64,000 bases of DNA from Hordeum vulgare subsp. vulgare (GCF_904849725.1 NC_058518.1:12358147-12422146), one strand, 5' to 3'. Counted from the stretch's first letter, positions 31,388 through 45,270 are shown. Notes: generated by a model from the sequence alone, not told the origin. A program made the numbers and translations.

Positions 31388-31758
31388 TTTAAAATATCCT
31401 AGAAATTCTCAAATTGAACAAACTAATAGAACACACTAGTATTAAACAATAAGAAAAATAATCATTCAAAAATCTATTTTCAAATTAAAGTTATTCACAA
31501 ACGAGTGATTCACACAAATTTCAAACAATTCAAATTTAAACTATTCAAATTTGAAAACCAATGGCACTAACAGAAAGTTTATAATTTTTATGACCTAAGG
31601 CAAAAAGATTCACTCAAAAACACTAAACATTCTAAATGTTATTCAAAATCTAAAAACAAAAATTGTTATGTTTAAAAAAAGAAGAAAACAAATAAAGAAA
31701 GAAATAAAACCAAAGGTCCACCTCCCCACACGGAATTTGGATCATCGATAAGGAGGAC

Positions 31759-31834
31759 CTTTAGTCCCGAGTGGTGATACCAGCAGGGACTAAAGAGTAT
31801 TTAGTCCCGGTTGGTATCACCAACTGGGACTAAA
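31759..31834. repeat. Paired GGGACTAAA hairpins, copy 2
   Basis: The two palindromes are preserved as in copy 1. A private G-to-A change lies just upstream, at 31744. Confidence 0.7.
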
Positions 31835-32502
31835 GGTCTCCCCCTATATAAGCGCGTGTTCTTGCGGTGCCCGTTACCACCCGGGAGAACATGGCACTTC
31901 AACGCCACCAGGCTGCTGAAATCCTCTCCGACGCCGTCGCCGATCCACTCGTAGCCATCGGTGATTGCCGTCTCTCAGCTCCCTGCTTGTTGCTGCACTG
32001 TCGCCGCGCCTGCACCACCTCGCCCGCGTCTACCCCCACGCCGCCTCCAGACCCTCCGCTGCCCGATCACCTCCGTCGACCGAGCCTCTTCATCGGTCGC
32101 CTCGCCTCCGCCACCCGAGCCTCTTCATCGGCCGCCTCGCCTCCGCCACCCGAGCCCATCCGTCGGCTGCCTCGCCCCACCGCCCAGACTGCGCTCCGCC
32201 CAGGCCCTGCCGGTGAGAACCCACTGGCCAGCCCCTTCGAGCATTTTTTCTTTTTTCTCGCAATATATGATGATTCAATTTGCAATATGTTTATATGTAT
32301 GATGAATATATGATGATATGCATGTTCTATGATGTTGTTAAAAGTTGTATGATAATATGTTGTTTATACTAATAATTAATTAATTTGCAATATGTTGTTT
32401 ATATGTATGATGATAAATTAATTAGCAATATGCATGACCATAAATTAATTTGCAATATGTATGATAAGCATATGTATGATGATAAATAAATTTGCAATAT
32501 GG

Positions 32503-32817
32503 TGTCCCCGACGATCGCCGGTGAGGAGTACCCGACGATCGCTGGTGATGAGTCCCCGACGATCGCCGATGAGGATCGAATCCCCGACAATCACCGGTGA
32601 GGATCGAGTCTCCGACGATCGTCAGAGGAGTCTCCGACGATCGCCGGTGAGGAGTCCCCGATGATCGCTGGGGAGGAGTCCCCGACAATCGTCGGCAAGG
32701 AGTCCCCGATGATCACCGGTGAGGATTCCCCGACAATCGCCGACAAGGAGTCCCGGATGATCACCGGTGAGGACTCCCCGACGATCGCTAGTGAGGAGTC
32801 CCAGACAACCACCGCAA
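32503..32817 (+). repeat. 24-bp coding minisatellite, copy 2
   Basis: It has the same number and order of units as copy 1, so the array was fixed before the 29-kb duplication. Confidence 0.85.
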
Positions 32818-32966
32818 AGCGCCATGTCCGGGATGATGCCTGACCTAGGAATTTGTTTTCATAGGAATTTGTTCTCGCATAGGTTATTAAATATGAGTAG
32901 CATAATAAAATGAAAATTATCGCATATGAATTTGTTTTCATAGGAATTTGTTCTCGACGACGATGG

Positions 32967-33320
32967 CCAGCCCGCATCCTCGTCGTGGACTCGGGGTCGT
33001 CGACCCGTTTGAGAGGCGCCATGTCCATGACTGGGCTCCGTCGGGCTGGCATTGGGAGGTGCTACCTTTCGGGGCATGCAACTTGGTGAGGAACCGGGGT
33101 CTCATCGTTGACCCAGAGATTCTATGATGGCGGTCGAGTGGGCCACTATCGGTGCAGAGGGAGCCGGTCCCCCGAGGAGCTGGTACGTCGCCGTGTCAGG
33201 GAGGAGGACGAGCAGGTCCGTTGCTACATGGTTTTGTTGGACGTCACGTTCTCAAATACCCCGCAGTTTCTTCAGGAATCTCACTCGAGCTATGATCCTG
33301 TGATGGTACCTTCTCTTTAG
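32967..33320 (+). pseudogene. CACTA-associated ORF relic, copy 2
   Basis: This is equivalent to 3670-4023 with the same frameshift. Copy 2 has a private C-to-A change at 33119 and further private changes just downstream (about 33334 and 33379). Confidence 0.4.
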
Positions 33321-33909
33321 GTGTTCACTGCCGCGTAGTACTACAACAACTCTTTGTTTGGTGATCAGTTTGATTGGGGGATATGTACTAGTGATATTAT
33401 GTGATATTATTGTTGCATTAACTGGATTATTCGAGATATATTAGTGATACTGTATATTGTTGCATTAAATGAATTATTCGAGATGCATAAGTAAATTTTA
33501 ATCCTCCGCACCATCGTCCCTAGCCTCTCAGAGTGAACCTCGCCTGCGGCAAACTATACTATGATTCAGTTTTTGATTATTTAGTGCATTGTAATTTAAA
33601 ATGCTAAATCGTTCTATCTTTCTTTTGGATTAGTTAAGCCATGGACGATAGCGGTATATACCATGGAGATGACTTGTTCGACATCATACGCTCCTCCCTA
33701 TACCAAGAGAATGACGACATGACATCTCAGAACTTCTAAACGAATCCGTTGATGGACTTGAGCAAGAACCAATAGACGTATAAAATGATGGCGAAGAAAA
33801 TGTTAGATAATTAACAATGTGTGGCAAGGTATATATATATAAAGCCTGGTGATCATTAGTTGTATTAATTGATTTGTGCATATATATCGACAAATCTTTC
33901 TTCTTTTAG

Positions 33910-34948
33910 CCCTCCGAATCGAGCCAATCTTCTAGAAGGATACGAGGCCGGGCCAGAAAGTTGGGCGATGACATAAAGTTAAACATCAATGAAGTCGCCG
34001 AAGATGGCGAGCCGATTGATCCTTATGAGAATGCCCGTAAATTTATAAATCAATGCATAGTTATTATTAGGGACCAAATACCAATTACCATTCGAGAATG
34101 GAATCGGCAAAAGGTAGATCGAGGAGTTAGTTACATTGACCAAAGATCGAAAGATTTGCTTTGGGATACCGTCATGTCACATTTCAACCTACCACAGGGT
34201 CTCACAGATAGCCAATGGTTGAAAGTCAAGAAATGAGATCTTAAGAAGATGGCCACACAATTCCAGGCATGGAAGAAAAGATTATACAACAACTGCATCA
34301 GGGATAAAAAGAAGACTCCACAATTCACTCGAGCACTAGAGAAGATAAAAGATCACTCACACGAGTTTGTGGAGTATAAGGAATCGGATGAAGCTCTGAA
34401 AGGTGAAGAAAAAAAAAGGAAATTGATGAGAAAAAGGAGTATCACCATGTTTTGGGGACAGATGGCTACAAGAGAGCCCTGCCTAAGTGGAAATCACCTG
34501 AGGCCAAGATGGTTGCAGAAGGGGTCACTCCAGCTACACAAAAAATTGGCCCGACAGGTCCAAGAATTGGTTTTATGCACATGGGGGAAATTTGGACCCA
34601 TCGACATGGCATATTATTACAAAGGAAAATCTTAAAACAACCTCAGACACTAATTTAAGCAAGTAAAAGATGCTCGAAATCAGGTGTTCCATCCCGAGAG
34701 AGAGAATGATGAGCTTACACGCACCCTGGGGAATCCTGAGCACGGAGGACGAACATGAGGCAAAGGCATTGTTTCGTGGGTTCATGGGGTAACCGGAGTG
34801 GAATGACACTTATAGAAACCATCAGAGGAAAAAGAAGCAGGATGCAGACCGTATGCACCAGGTAGAAATAAATAACAAGGAGTTATACCGCATAGTAAGA
34901 CGGCAGCAGGAGCAACTCGACACAATTAGCCAGCAAAAGGCGGCATGA
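33910..34948 (+). pseudogene. Transposase_24-like CACTA protein, broken, copy 2
   Basis: This has the same structure and in-frame TGA as copy 1. It has one A fewer in the poly-A run at about 34409-34418, which shifts the frame after the KGEE segment, so the downstream reading differs from copies 1 and 3. It also has private missense changes (for example Val-to-Ile and Ile-to-Thr in the first half). Such drift is expected of an unconstrained relic. Confidence 0.6.
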
Positions 34949-36465
34949 GCAAGCAGATCCATCATTAGATGTGATATGTCTCCGTCGTATCTATATTTTT
35001 TTATTGTTTTATGCCAATGTTCTACAACTTTCATATACTTTTGGCAACATTTTATATTAATATTGGGACTAACTTACTTATCTAGTGCCTAGTGCGAGTT
35101 CCTGTTTGTTGCATGTTTTTGTTTAGCAGAATATCCATATCAAACAAAGTCCAAACGCGATAAAAATTTACGGAGAATTATTTTGTAATATATGTGATTT
35201 TTGGGAGTTGGAATCAACGTAAACAGAGGACCACAACCTCCACTAGATACCAGGACGCGGCCCATACCCCTGGCGCAGGGTGGTGGTTAGTGGACATCAT
35301 GTAAGTTGGTTGCAGCTCTACTTACGACACAAGAAAGATAATTTCTAGAAAACATTCCTGTAAAAATTTCAGACCGATCGGAGTTATGGATTTCCAAAAA
35401 TTTAAGAAACGGTGAAGGGCCAGAAAAGAGAACGCGAAAGAGAAGAGAACAGGAGAGGGAGATTCAATCTCGGAGGGGCTCCTGCCCCTTCGCCGCTATG
35501 GAGGCCATGGACCAGAGGGTGAACTCTCCTCCCATCTTGGGGGGGGGGGAGACCAAGGAATAAGAAGGAGGGAGTTCTCTCTCCCTCTCTCCCGGTGGCG
35601 CCGGAGTGCCGCCGGGGCAAGGAGCATGACATCGATCTACATCAACAATCTTGCCACCGGCAACACCAACTCTCTCCCCCTCTATGCAGCGGTGTAACAC
35701 CTCTTTTCCCGCTATAACTCTCTACTTAAACATGGTTCTCAACACTATATACTATTTCCCAATGATATGGCTATTCTATAATGTTTGAGTAGATCCATTT
35801 TGTCCTATGGACTAATTGGTAAAATTGCTATGATTGGTTTAATTTGCTTGTGGATATGTTGTTGTTCTTTGGTGCCCATCATATGAGCGTGCGTGTGGAT
35901 CACATCATGGGGTTAGTTGTATGTTGATAGGACTATGCATTGGAGGGCAAGAGTGACAAAATATTTCTTCCTAACATAGAAATTGATGCATAGATGATTA
36001 AAGGGGAACCAATATATATCTTAATGCTATGGTTGGGTTTTGCCTTAATGAACATTAGTAGTTGCGTATGATTGCTAATTGTTCCAATCAAAAGTGCATA
36101 GAATTTCATGTAAGGGATGACATGCTAGAAGTGTTCTCTCCTACATTAAAACTTGCTATCGGTCTAGTAATGTAGTCAATTTCCTAGGGACAAATCCTTC
36201 TCTCGTGTTACAAAAAGCTTGCTACTACACTACTATATTTATTATCTTGCAATTTATTTCTAGTTTTATTCTCGCAAATTACTTCTAGTTTTATTCTTGT
36301 TTTAGGTAAAGCAAATGTTAAGTGTGCGTAGAGTTGTATCGGTGCTCGATAGAACTTGAGGGAATATTTGTTCCACCTTTAGCTCCTCGTTGGTTTTGCC
36401 ACTCTTATTTATCGAAAAGGGCTACAAACGATCCCCTATACTTGTGAGTTATCTAGATCTTTTTC

Positions 36466-36481
36466 TGGCGCCGTTGCCGGG
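36466..36481 (+). other. tRNA-Asp primer binding site, copy 2
   Basis: This is identical to the site at 7171-7186. Confidence 0.85.
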
Positions 36482-36620
36482 AAGCAATAGCGTGGGGTGA
36501 ATATTTCCGTGTGTGCTTGTTTGCTTTATCACTAAGTAGTTTTTATTTTGTTCGTGTTTTCTTTCTTTAGTTACGGGTAAAAAACACAAAATACCAAAAA
36601 AAGTTGTACCTACCGAAACA

Positions 36621-37852
36621 ATGTTTGAAGAACCACCCAAAATCTAACATACTACTGAAGCATTTTTCTTGGATCATCTTCGATCCCTATGTGCTCATGC
36701 TGAAACCCCAACTAGTTTAGTTGAGGGCAAGCCATTAGATGAGCATGCTTATTATGTGCGACACCGCTTATCTCAAAAAGGAAAACTTTCATGGCATCAT
36801 ATTAATACTTTGCATTGCTATGCTTGGAATTTATGTGAAATATATGATTTTACTTGTTGTTCTGAAGACCCTAAGAAACACCTTCCCTACTTTTGTGAGT
36901 TTACTGATAATGGAATCTTATGTTCTTATGCTAAAGGTGTTTATAGTTATTATGATGTTGAACAAATTAAAGAATTTTTTGCTTTTAAGGGTGCTTGTGG
37001 AATTGCTTCTTTGATTGAAAAGTATGATGCTACACTTTACAAATCTGATTTTTTTTCCATACTTAAATATTGCTATGAAAATTATGCTTCTAATGCTTAT
37101 GTTACACTATATATTGAGGAATCCTTTTCTGTCCAAGAAGAGATTAATATTTTGTAGGAGTCCGTCAAAGAAGAAATTTATGAAATGGTGAGCTCATTGG
37201 ATGAAAAAGATGACGAGGAGAGTGAAGAACAAAAGGAGGAAGAGCGGATTAGCCACCCGTGCCCACCTTCTAATGAGAGTAACTCTTTAAGTCATACATT
37301 GTTTAATTTCCCTTCATGCTTACCAAAGGATGAATGCTATGATAACTGCTATGATTCCGTTGATTCTTTTGAAATATCCCTTTTTGATGAAATTGATGCT
37401 TGCTATGCTTGTGGCCAAGATGCCAATATGAATTATGATTGTGAAGATGAACTTGCTATAGTTCCTTATGTTAAAAATGATGTTGTTCTATTGTACACAC
37501 ACATGATAGTCCTATTATATTTTTGAATTCTTCCAACAACACTATTTCGGAGAAGTTTGCTCTTATTAAGGATTATATTGACGGGTTGCGTTTTACCATT
37601 GCACATGATGATTTTGATGGATATAATATGCATGTGCCTGCTGCTCCTACTTGCAATTATTATGAGAGAGGAACTACATCTCCATCTCTTTATGTTTCCA
37701 ACACGATAAAATTGCAAGAAACTACTTATGTTATGTATTGGCCTTTACTTGATGTGATAGCCGAACATTTCTTGCTGGAGCCCTCTCCTTTAAAACCACA
37801 TGACGTCAGCCTCACATTTTCCATGATGCCCTCTCTCTCTTTCACATCATAA
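36621..37852 (+). pseudogene. LTR-element ORF of unknown function, interrupted, copy 2
   Basis: This carries the same two nonsense changes and frameshift as copy 1, so the gene was dead before the tandem duplication. One missense difference is visible near its middle, GAT to GAG (Asp to Glu) in the segment just before the second stop. No sign of function remains. Confidence 0.5.
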
Positions 37853-37878
37853 ACTTCATGGAACATCTAGAAAAATAA

Positions 37879-38411
37879 AACAACTTGGCATGTTGCCTTG
37901 AATTGGTCAATCAAGGCCATGACAAAGAATTACGTTCATTTCAAGTATGTCGAGTAAGAATGTGCTCTCAGACGAAGCCTTCTGGTCTATCCAGCCATCC
38001 TCCATTGAACATGGTTTAGCTTTGGACATTCTTGAAAATGACACCAACTTTTTCAAGCAGGTGAAAATGCCCATGGTAGGTACCCATGCCAGGTTTGAAT
38101 GATTTCCGAAATCATATGAAAAGTGCGACACGCTCGACTATTTATCGATCTTTTTTTTACCGAGAAGATTCCGGAATGCAAAATTTATCGAAAACCAAAA
38201 CAATTTGGCATGGTGCCTTGAATTGGCCGTACAAAAGCATGTATGAGAAATTGGGGCCATTTTAGGGATGTCAAAAAAAAACGAGCTCCCGGCGGAACCT
38301 GCCCGAACACCCTCCGTTTAATATGGTGTTTTTTGGAGATTCATGAAATGATCTCAACTTTTGCTAGCATGGTGGGCATGCCCCTGATCGGCATCCATGC
38401 AAAGTTTGAAT
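37879..38411 (+). repeat. Two diverged ~220-bp direct repeats, copy 2
   Basis: This is equivalent to 8584-9116, with the same two units. Confidence 0.65.
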
Positions 38412-38796
38412 AAAAAGACTATATAAATCATAATTTAAGCATGTACATAAAACTGTTATTTCATTTTATTTTTGTATTTCTGCACGCGACAATGGACTGG
38501 CCAGTCGGGAGGCCTCCCGTGAAAGAAGTATTTAATTCATGAACGTTTGTTTGTTAAATTCATGAACTTTTATTCAAATTATTGAACCTTTTCACTTTTG
38601 TGAACATTTTTGTCGAATTCGTGAACTTCTTTTCAAATCGACGAACGTTTTTCAATCACCAGATTTCGCCCCCTCCTTGGAGCGCTAGGGATGGGCAAAA
38701 AGAAGGGCGAATCCAAGACTGAAAAAACAATATCAGTTTTCTGTCAGAATAGATTCCGAAAGCAGAACAATATCAGTTGGATTCAAATTCCTGTAT

Positions 38797-38859
38797 GTAC
38801 TAGCTAGGAGTACTTACTATATATATTGTACTAACGTACGTAGTACGCCTATTTATATA
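38797..38859 (+). promoter_or_regulatory. Putative core promoter of first small Cys-rich gene, copy 2
   Basis: The TATA-like box and the cluster of five GTAC cores are retained unchanged. Confidence 0.5.
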
Positions 38860-38956
38860 CACAAGGGAATATACTAAGAGCACGCGCTTAGGCACGAAAA
38901 CCATCGAGTCCCGGCCACAGCGACAGACATCGATCGATCGTCGTCGCCAACTCATC

Positions 38957-39220
38957 ATGGGCAGCGAATCGTCGTGGTCGTCGTCTTCTTCTCCTGAGCA
39001 GATGATCGACGGGGCAGTCAAGGCTTTCATGTGCCTCCCCGGATGCAGGGATCAGTTCGAAGCCGTGCTGGACGCGTTCCAGGAGGTCGACGGATCTACG
39101 GAGAAGCAAGCGGCGTGCTTCGAGGCGGGGGAGGCGCTGCGAAAGTGCATGCTTGCTAGCGCCGCCGCGTACGAGTCCTACATCCGCGACGCCGACAAAA
39201 AGACATCGAGCCAAGCATAG
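38957..39220 (+). CDS. Small GCK-like Cys-motif protein (87 aa), copy 2
   Basis: The protein is identical to that of copy 1, and I see no nucleotide differences in the coding region. Substitutions do appear within about 100 bp downstream (39278 and 39313). The low overall divergence between copies means that absence of change in 264 bp is only weak evidence of constraint. The gene is again followed 4.6 kb later by the 91-aa paralogue. If both copies are expressed the locus would carry at least two doses, and a third is expected beyond the window. Confidence 0.7.
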   Translation: MGSESSWSSSSSPEQMIDGAVKAFMCLPGCRDQFEAVLDAFQEVDGSTEKQAACFEAGEALRKCMLASAAAYESYIRDADKKTSSQA

Positions 39221-40527
39221 CCCCTATATTTACATCTTAATTAGCAGCAAAAGTGATCTACCGAGCCTTCTTAGATTCCACAAAGAAAAGCTCTATTATG
39301 CATGTCTTACGTTGATTAATTATTAAGTACTAGTGTGTTTACATTTAGCACGTTTTTGATGTCTTCACTTGGAAGGATATTTGATTATTTATGAATTTTT
39401 GATTTTGCTAACCTCATGTACCATGGGTCAGGTTATTTGTTTCTTTTATGTGTGAGAGAGTTATCTTTTAGTGACCGACTATATGTCAGGCAGGCGTCGA
39501 TTTTTTCTTTTTTTTTACCAGTCACTTTCTTTAGGCACTATCGGATTTTCATCCAACGGCTGTAGACAATGCACTGTTTATCTTCTTCCTCCCTTCCTTC
39601 GATGTTCCTCTATGCCTCCACCACTAAAATAGGTAATGTGGCACTGACTTTCTTCTTCTACGGTGATGTTGGAACAAAGGAAGAGGTGACTGATGCCTGA
39701 AAAAATTAGGTACCCGATAAATCCCAAAACCGTATTTTTATGTATGCACTTTTCTTGTAAGTTACATACACTTTGTAAACGCTTTTGGCCTGCAATATCT
39801 CATGCGGCGCCCCCAGTAAGCAGGTTTTTAGTATGGCGCGCCGGCTAACCACCCTTTTCAAGCAGACCCTTGTCTCGTCTTAACAAGGATAGGAAATCCT
39901 CAAAAACGAGACAAAAAATGAAACACAAGGCAAAAACACACACACTATTTAGAGCATCGTCGACCATGACCGATAAGCAGCCAAACTCATGGACGACGAC
40001 ACCAAGAAGATAGCGACGCCATGCATCGCCGTTGTCATGTCACCAACACCCAAATGCATCACCAGCACCTGCGCAGAGACACCTGCAGAAGATCTCCGCC
40101 GACCCATGCGGACCCAATGGGTGCAGCCGATCTATCGCTATGCGCTTGTCCGGACGAGAGAAAGGAGCAAGGTTCCCTAGGGAACTGCACTGCCGCTGCC
40201 CTCACTCGAGCTCGCCCGGTATTTGACGACTGCGGCGAAACGAGGTGAATGCAATGCTCTATTGTTTTCTTCTTCTCAAGACAGCAGGAAACCTCCTCCA
40301 CGCCCTGGGCCTTTTAGCACCCAATTGTGGAGATAGAGGGCTGACAGGAGCCAGGCCCCCATGATTTCAAATATGTGCTTGTTTTACGGTATTAATATGT
40401 TCCTAAATACTAAAAAATCCAGCTGCACTATTTGACTGAAACGAACGCAGGAGTGTGCAGCAAGGATTTACTACATGAATGCGATAATGTCATTTCACTT
40501 TATTCCGTTTCATTTTTCTTAAAATAC

Positions 40528-41595
40528 TATAACTTTTGAACCGAGCGTCAAAACGGTGATACTTTTCATGGTTGTGTTTCTTACGCCGAGCTCCCTAAAA
40601 CTAGATCCCATATGTATAGATTTTGATCGGCAACCTTGGATGATATTTGAGGCAACTTTAGTGCTATATGAAAGCAGCTCTCGTGTTGTGGTTGTCCATT
40701 AAGGGACATAAGTTACATACAATGTCGAAAACTTTTAATCAAATATCTATCATGATTCCAAATTTTAAAACTATGTGGGGATGGATCGTACGACAACCTT
40801 TTTTTCTAGGATAGTTTGCCGCCTATGCTACCGAGCACGCATGTTTTGACTAATCAGGTCACGGGTGTTAACTAGTTACGAAAATAAGGACATATCACAA
40901 GATGCATAGGGGTAATGAAAAAATTTATGGGGGGCGGTTCAAATAGTTGCCCACAAGCTTACACAAGTTGTTCAAATTTTACACGATTTGCTCGCAAAAA
41001 TCATCAAAATCGCTAAATATAATGATGAAAAATACACATGAGTTGCTTTTTAAATGTACTGGAGTTGCACAAAAACGCACTAAAACTTGCTAACTTTTTT
41101 TGTGATACTCGAGTGCAGTTATGACAACTATTTACAATTAGCAGGCAACTGAACATCAACCGTAGGCAATTGATCATCAGTTGTAGGCAACTGAGTATCA
41201 AAATTCAGCAATTTCACGGTATTTGTAGGCAACTAAGCATCAACCATACACAACTAATCAACATTCATAGGAAACTAGGCATCAATGTTTAGCAATTTCA
41301 TAGTATTTGTAGGAAATTAAGCATCAACCGCATTCAATTACTTGTACGTCGCACTAAATGCGTCTTATGTTTTGTGTGATTTTCCCATTTTTACAAAAAT
41401 CAACCAAATAGGTAGTCCAACTAGGCTAAAAAATGAGTTGCTTTTTTATAACACTAAAGTTGCATCAGTATCATCAAAAGTTGCCCAAAAAAGTTTGTCA
41501 AAAACTATCCATATGGGATCTATCTTTAAAGAACTCGTCGCAAGAAAGTCAGCCGTGAAAACGGATCTCAATTCCGATTCGAATCAAAAGTTATG
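40528..41595. mobile_element. Element bounded by diverged inverted repeats, copy 2
   Basis: This is equivalent to 11237-12304, with both arms and the internal array retained. Confidence 0.5.
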
Positions 41596-42219
41596 ACTTT
41601 TTTTTTAAATGCTAATAAATGCACGTGGTTTTTTTTGTTGTTGTTCGCAATTGCGTCCGCTACCGCGAGCGGGCGTCGCTGAGCTCGGTAGCCACGTCCT
41701 AATATCTTTTGACTTTTAGAGAAAAATGCACATGCTAGTGTAATTTGGCATTTGGCCTTCGTCATTGAAATTTCAAGCTATTTGGCACATCTGAAAATAT
41801 GGTATTATTTCAGTGACAAAAATGCTGTAGAAATTCCAAAATTCTTTGTAATTTTATAATTTTTTTCAAAATTGAAAACAAAAGTTTAAATTACCAAACA
41901 TATTTATAAAGAAGTAGAAGCAAAAATCCAGAAAATAAAAATACAGAAAAAGGAAAATTCAAAACGGAACATTCTCAAAATATAGTAAATTTGTTCCCGT
42001 CGCAAGCTTCGAGAAAATTGCCGACTTAGACGCTCCCGTATCATATTGCCAAAGTTTGCCTACCACCTAACAGGGCCGCACCACCACCCTGATGGTCTAG
42101 CACAACAAAATCATCGTCTATCGTTGTCCCCGAAAACCGGAGACTCTAGGTGACCAAACAAGCCAATAGAAGAGGAGAGAAGCCAAGCCATATAGGAGAC
42201 GACATTGCCGCCATGGAAT

Positions 42220-42363
42220 CAACCGGTGGAAGCAGCGCCGGTGGAGGCCCATGTGCACGAGGTCAACCCACCGATGGAAGCAGCGCCGGTGGAGGCCCAT
42301 GTGCATGAGGTCAACCCACCGATGGAAGCAGCGCCGGTGGAGGCCCATGTGCATGAGGTCAAC
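42220..42363 (+). repeat. 48-bp minisatellite, three units, copy 2
   Basis: There are three units as in copy 1, but the internal variants are arranged differently. Here the second and third units both end CATGAGGT, and the third lacks the GCGGCGCCGGTGAAG variant. This is consistent with small-scale conversion between units. Confidence 0.85.
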
Positions 42364-42790
42364 CCACCGCGCAGCGCGGCCACCCATCGGTTGGTGGCAT
42401 GCATTGTGCCGAGGTGGCCGCAGGAAGGCACTTGCCAGAGCTCCGCATCCTCGAGGACAGGCCATAGTTTGACATCTTCTACTCTCTATCTTTGAGTTTG
42501 AATTTCTGATGTTTAGCTGTTGAGTCAATCGGTGTAAGCGTGTTGCATTGTTGAAGATATAGAAGTTGGTGTTAGAAGGGGTGACGCGAGTGGGTAGTAG
42601 TAACTGGAGACATAGTGCTACGATGGGATCAAACACATCAAAAAGAAGCATTACTTGATATCAAAACCCTAGATGGTTGTTGACTTGTCTAGTTTGTAGA
42701 TGTGACATGTGGGTCTGCTGGCGTTTTTTTTTTGCCATTATGCTCTATGAGTATGATTTGCCAAAAATCAGAGTGAATGGGTAGGTACAA

Positions 42791-42792
<2 letters not shown>

Positions 42793-42836
<44 letters not shown>
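42793..42836. repeat. (AT)22 microsatellite, copy 2
   Basis: This is an uninterrupted AT tract of 44 bp, six dinucleotide units shorter than in copy 1. Confidence 0.95.
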
Positions 42837-42837
<1 letters not shown>

Positions 42838-42839
<2 letters not shown>

Positions 42840-43117
42840 TATTTTTTTAGTCCAGGTTGATGTCTAAAACCGGTACTGAAGACTGACCTTTAGTCCCGGT
42901 TCCAGACACGAACCGTCGGACCCTTTAGTCCCGGTTGGTGGATGGAACCCAGACTAAAGGTCCCATACGAACCAGGATTGGTGCCCGCCGAGTCCGGACC
43001 GGCGTCCTGGTCGTTCGAAGTCGATCAGGACTGATGCACGCATTAGTCCCGGTTCGTAAGTCGATCAGGACTGTTGCTCTGATCTGACAAAGAACAAATC
43101 TATGTTTACTACTAGTG
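42838..43117 (-). mobile_element. CACTA transposon end, copy 2
   Basis: This is equivalent to 13563-13842; the CACTAGTAG terminus ends at 43117. Small substitutions are visible in the subterminal repeats. Confidence 0.65.
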
Positions 43118-43775
43118 TGTACACATCATCCGCCGTGCCTCTCGTGAAAGCTAACTTATACCTTTCAGGAAAGAAAAAAAATAGAAAACACATTTTTTTT
43201 CGTTTCTGAGAAGCATGATCGTGCCTCTCGTACAAACAAATCCACGAAACAAAACCGTACATCTCATAAAAAGGAAGTTTTTTTCTTTTCTGAATGGCAG
43301 GCCGAGGCTCTCACAAGAGCAAATCCGCGCCTCTCAGGAAAGCAAAATTACACCTCTTGTAAAAAAAAAACACGAAAAAAACGTTATTTCCGTTTCAGGG
43401 AGTGATCGAGTGATAGTTGGGGGTCTTCCTAACAAACACTGGTCAACTAGTTGCTCCTGCTTGCTCCAGGCTAATGCACAGCCGAGGGACAAGTTATTTT
43501 CCTTTGCTTAGTATATGGCGATGGCCCAAATTAACCTGGTTCGTTCGGCTTCCGAGCGACGGACGACTTCAGAACGAAACTGGTGACGGACAAGAATACT
43601 AGTTCGAGTCGAACTCATCATCATCTCGATATCAAAGTACGTACGTGCGTTCATCCATCCATAAATACAAGAGAAAGGAGCACACACCTAGCTACGAAAA
43701 CCATCTGAGTCCACGGTTTTTTCGCCCTAGCTACATCTTCTCGTAGTTAGACCGCCTATCATCGTCACCGTCCTC

Positions 43776-44051
43776 ATGGAGAGCGAATCCCCGTCGTCCT
43801 CGTCAGCGGATCCTCACCCGTCGGCGCAACCCTATGCCGTCGTCGACATGGCTATCAAGTGTTTGAACCAAGGCGCATGCCGAGACAAGATCGAGGCGTT
43901 GGCTGCCGCGTGCGTGGGGCAAGAACCACCACCGGACGCCGACGCCGACGAGGCCCGCGCCAGCGCGCGGGAGGCGCTGGTGAAGTGCATAATGGACGTC
44001 GTGGCAGCCGCTGCCCGTGAAACGGCGGAGCAGGAGGGAAAGTCGAGCTGA
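43776..44051 (+). CDS. Small GCK-like Cys-motif protein (91 aa), copy 2
   Basis: The predicted protein is identical to copy 1 and I see no differences in the coding bases. Substitutions are visible nearby: in the promoter region at about 43627 (C for G), and downstream where TTATTTTAGATCCGTGC of copy 1 reads TTATTGTAGATCCCTGC. It keeps the same position between the CACTA end and the MULE. The GCK-like call carries the same uncertainty as for copy 1. Confidence 0.65.
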   Translation: MESESPSSSSADPHPSAQPYAVVDMAIKCLNQGACRDKIEALAAACVGQEPPPDADADEARASAREALVKCIMDVVAAAARETAEQEGKSS

Positions 44052-44361
44052 TTGTGATCGACGCCGGTTCTCTCATTACTCATTAGCTAATTGGCGCTAT
44101 ATACAACCTAGTTTCTTCATGGATGTTTTGGATAGCTTAATGATGTGGAGTTTTTATGATGTAGAGTCGTAACTTATTGTAGATCCCTGCTATTTGGTTT
44201 TGAGAGGGTTGTCTTGTGTACGCACATCATGTGCGCAGCTTTGTAATGCTTTCATCATTAGTTAATTCAGCCCTATATATACAATAATGCTACACCCACG
44301 TAGAGCTACGTGAGTTTATGTGCTGATTAGGATCGACGCTGACCTGGCCGCGCATACCGTC

Positions 44362-44482
44362 TGGAGCGAGAAACAGAAATAATTGCGGGCATAAAAATTA
44401 TTTGTGGTGAAAAAACAAACGCAACCCCCAGGCGATAGATGTCAAGCACAGATCGGCCCGACGGCCGCGCGACGCGGCGAGT
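44362..44482 (+). repeat. MULE left terminal inverted repeat, copy 2
   Basis: This is the equivalent of 15088-15208, with one substitution. Confidence 0.85.
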
Positions 44483-45270
44483 AACCTGCCGCTAATTACG
44501 CAAGGGGAAAACAGAAAGGCACAGACAGATCCGTTTTTCCAGATTTTAAGATCGCCGCCTTCAACTTTTGATCATCGGTACTGCTAAACGAAATTTCCAC
44601 GCGTTGCCGATCACAGTGCTTGCATCGTTGGTGGCCTGCGTGGTGTGCCTGGCCTAGCTGACGACGGGGAGGATACAAGGTTCAGTCTGCTGCTACTGCT
44701 GTTGTTCGCTGTATTCTGTATTCTGCGTTTAAGTCAGGAGTATTGTTCATGGTTAAATATATGTGTTGTTATTGTTTGACCATTGGTGTTAGATAGACAC
44801 TACTAGTAATGCTAAGGTCGTGGTGGTAATCTAGTACCCTTGCTGATTTTCATAGCTGCTCATGTGTACGTATCCTGAATTCCTGATGCTTGTTGAGCTG
44901 GTGACGGGTGCTTCTACTTCTCGAATCCAATCTTTAATGGAGATTCCTCCCAGGATTGATGACGAGATCTGCTAATTTTGTGATTAGTTTGACCATTCGT
45001 GTATGCAGATGCTGGTAATGCTACGGTCGTGGTGGTAATCTAGTATTCCGGTTGCACGCTGGTGGGCAGTTCGTGCAGGAGTTAAAAATCCCTGCGAGGT
45101 CGCTTGATCCGAATACGATACACTGCTTTCGTCAAATATGTGTACTGTTATCGATTTAATCGTCTTGTTATGTTCAGCATGAAGGTCACAAGTTCATGGT
45201 TAACATGCCAACATTTAGGTCACTCTGTTACAAATTTAGTTTTGATTTCGTAGAAGAGTGACTTTTTTTC

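Larger units (their letters stand above)
34972..37852 (+). mobile_element. Gypsy-type LTR retrotransposon, 3' part missing, copy 2
   Basis: This is equivalent to 5676-8557. The LTR begins at 34972 and the primer binding site at 36466. The missing 3' end is shared, so the truncation predates the 29-kb duplication. Confidence 0.8.
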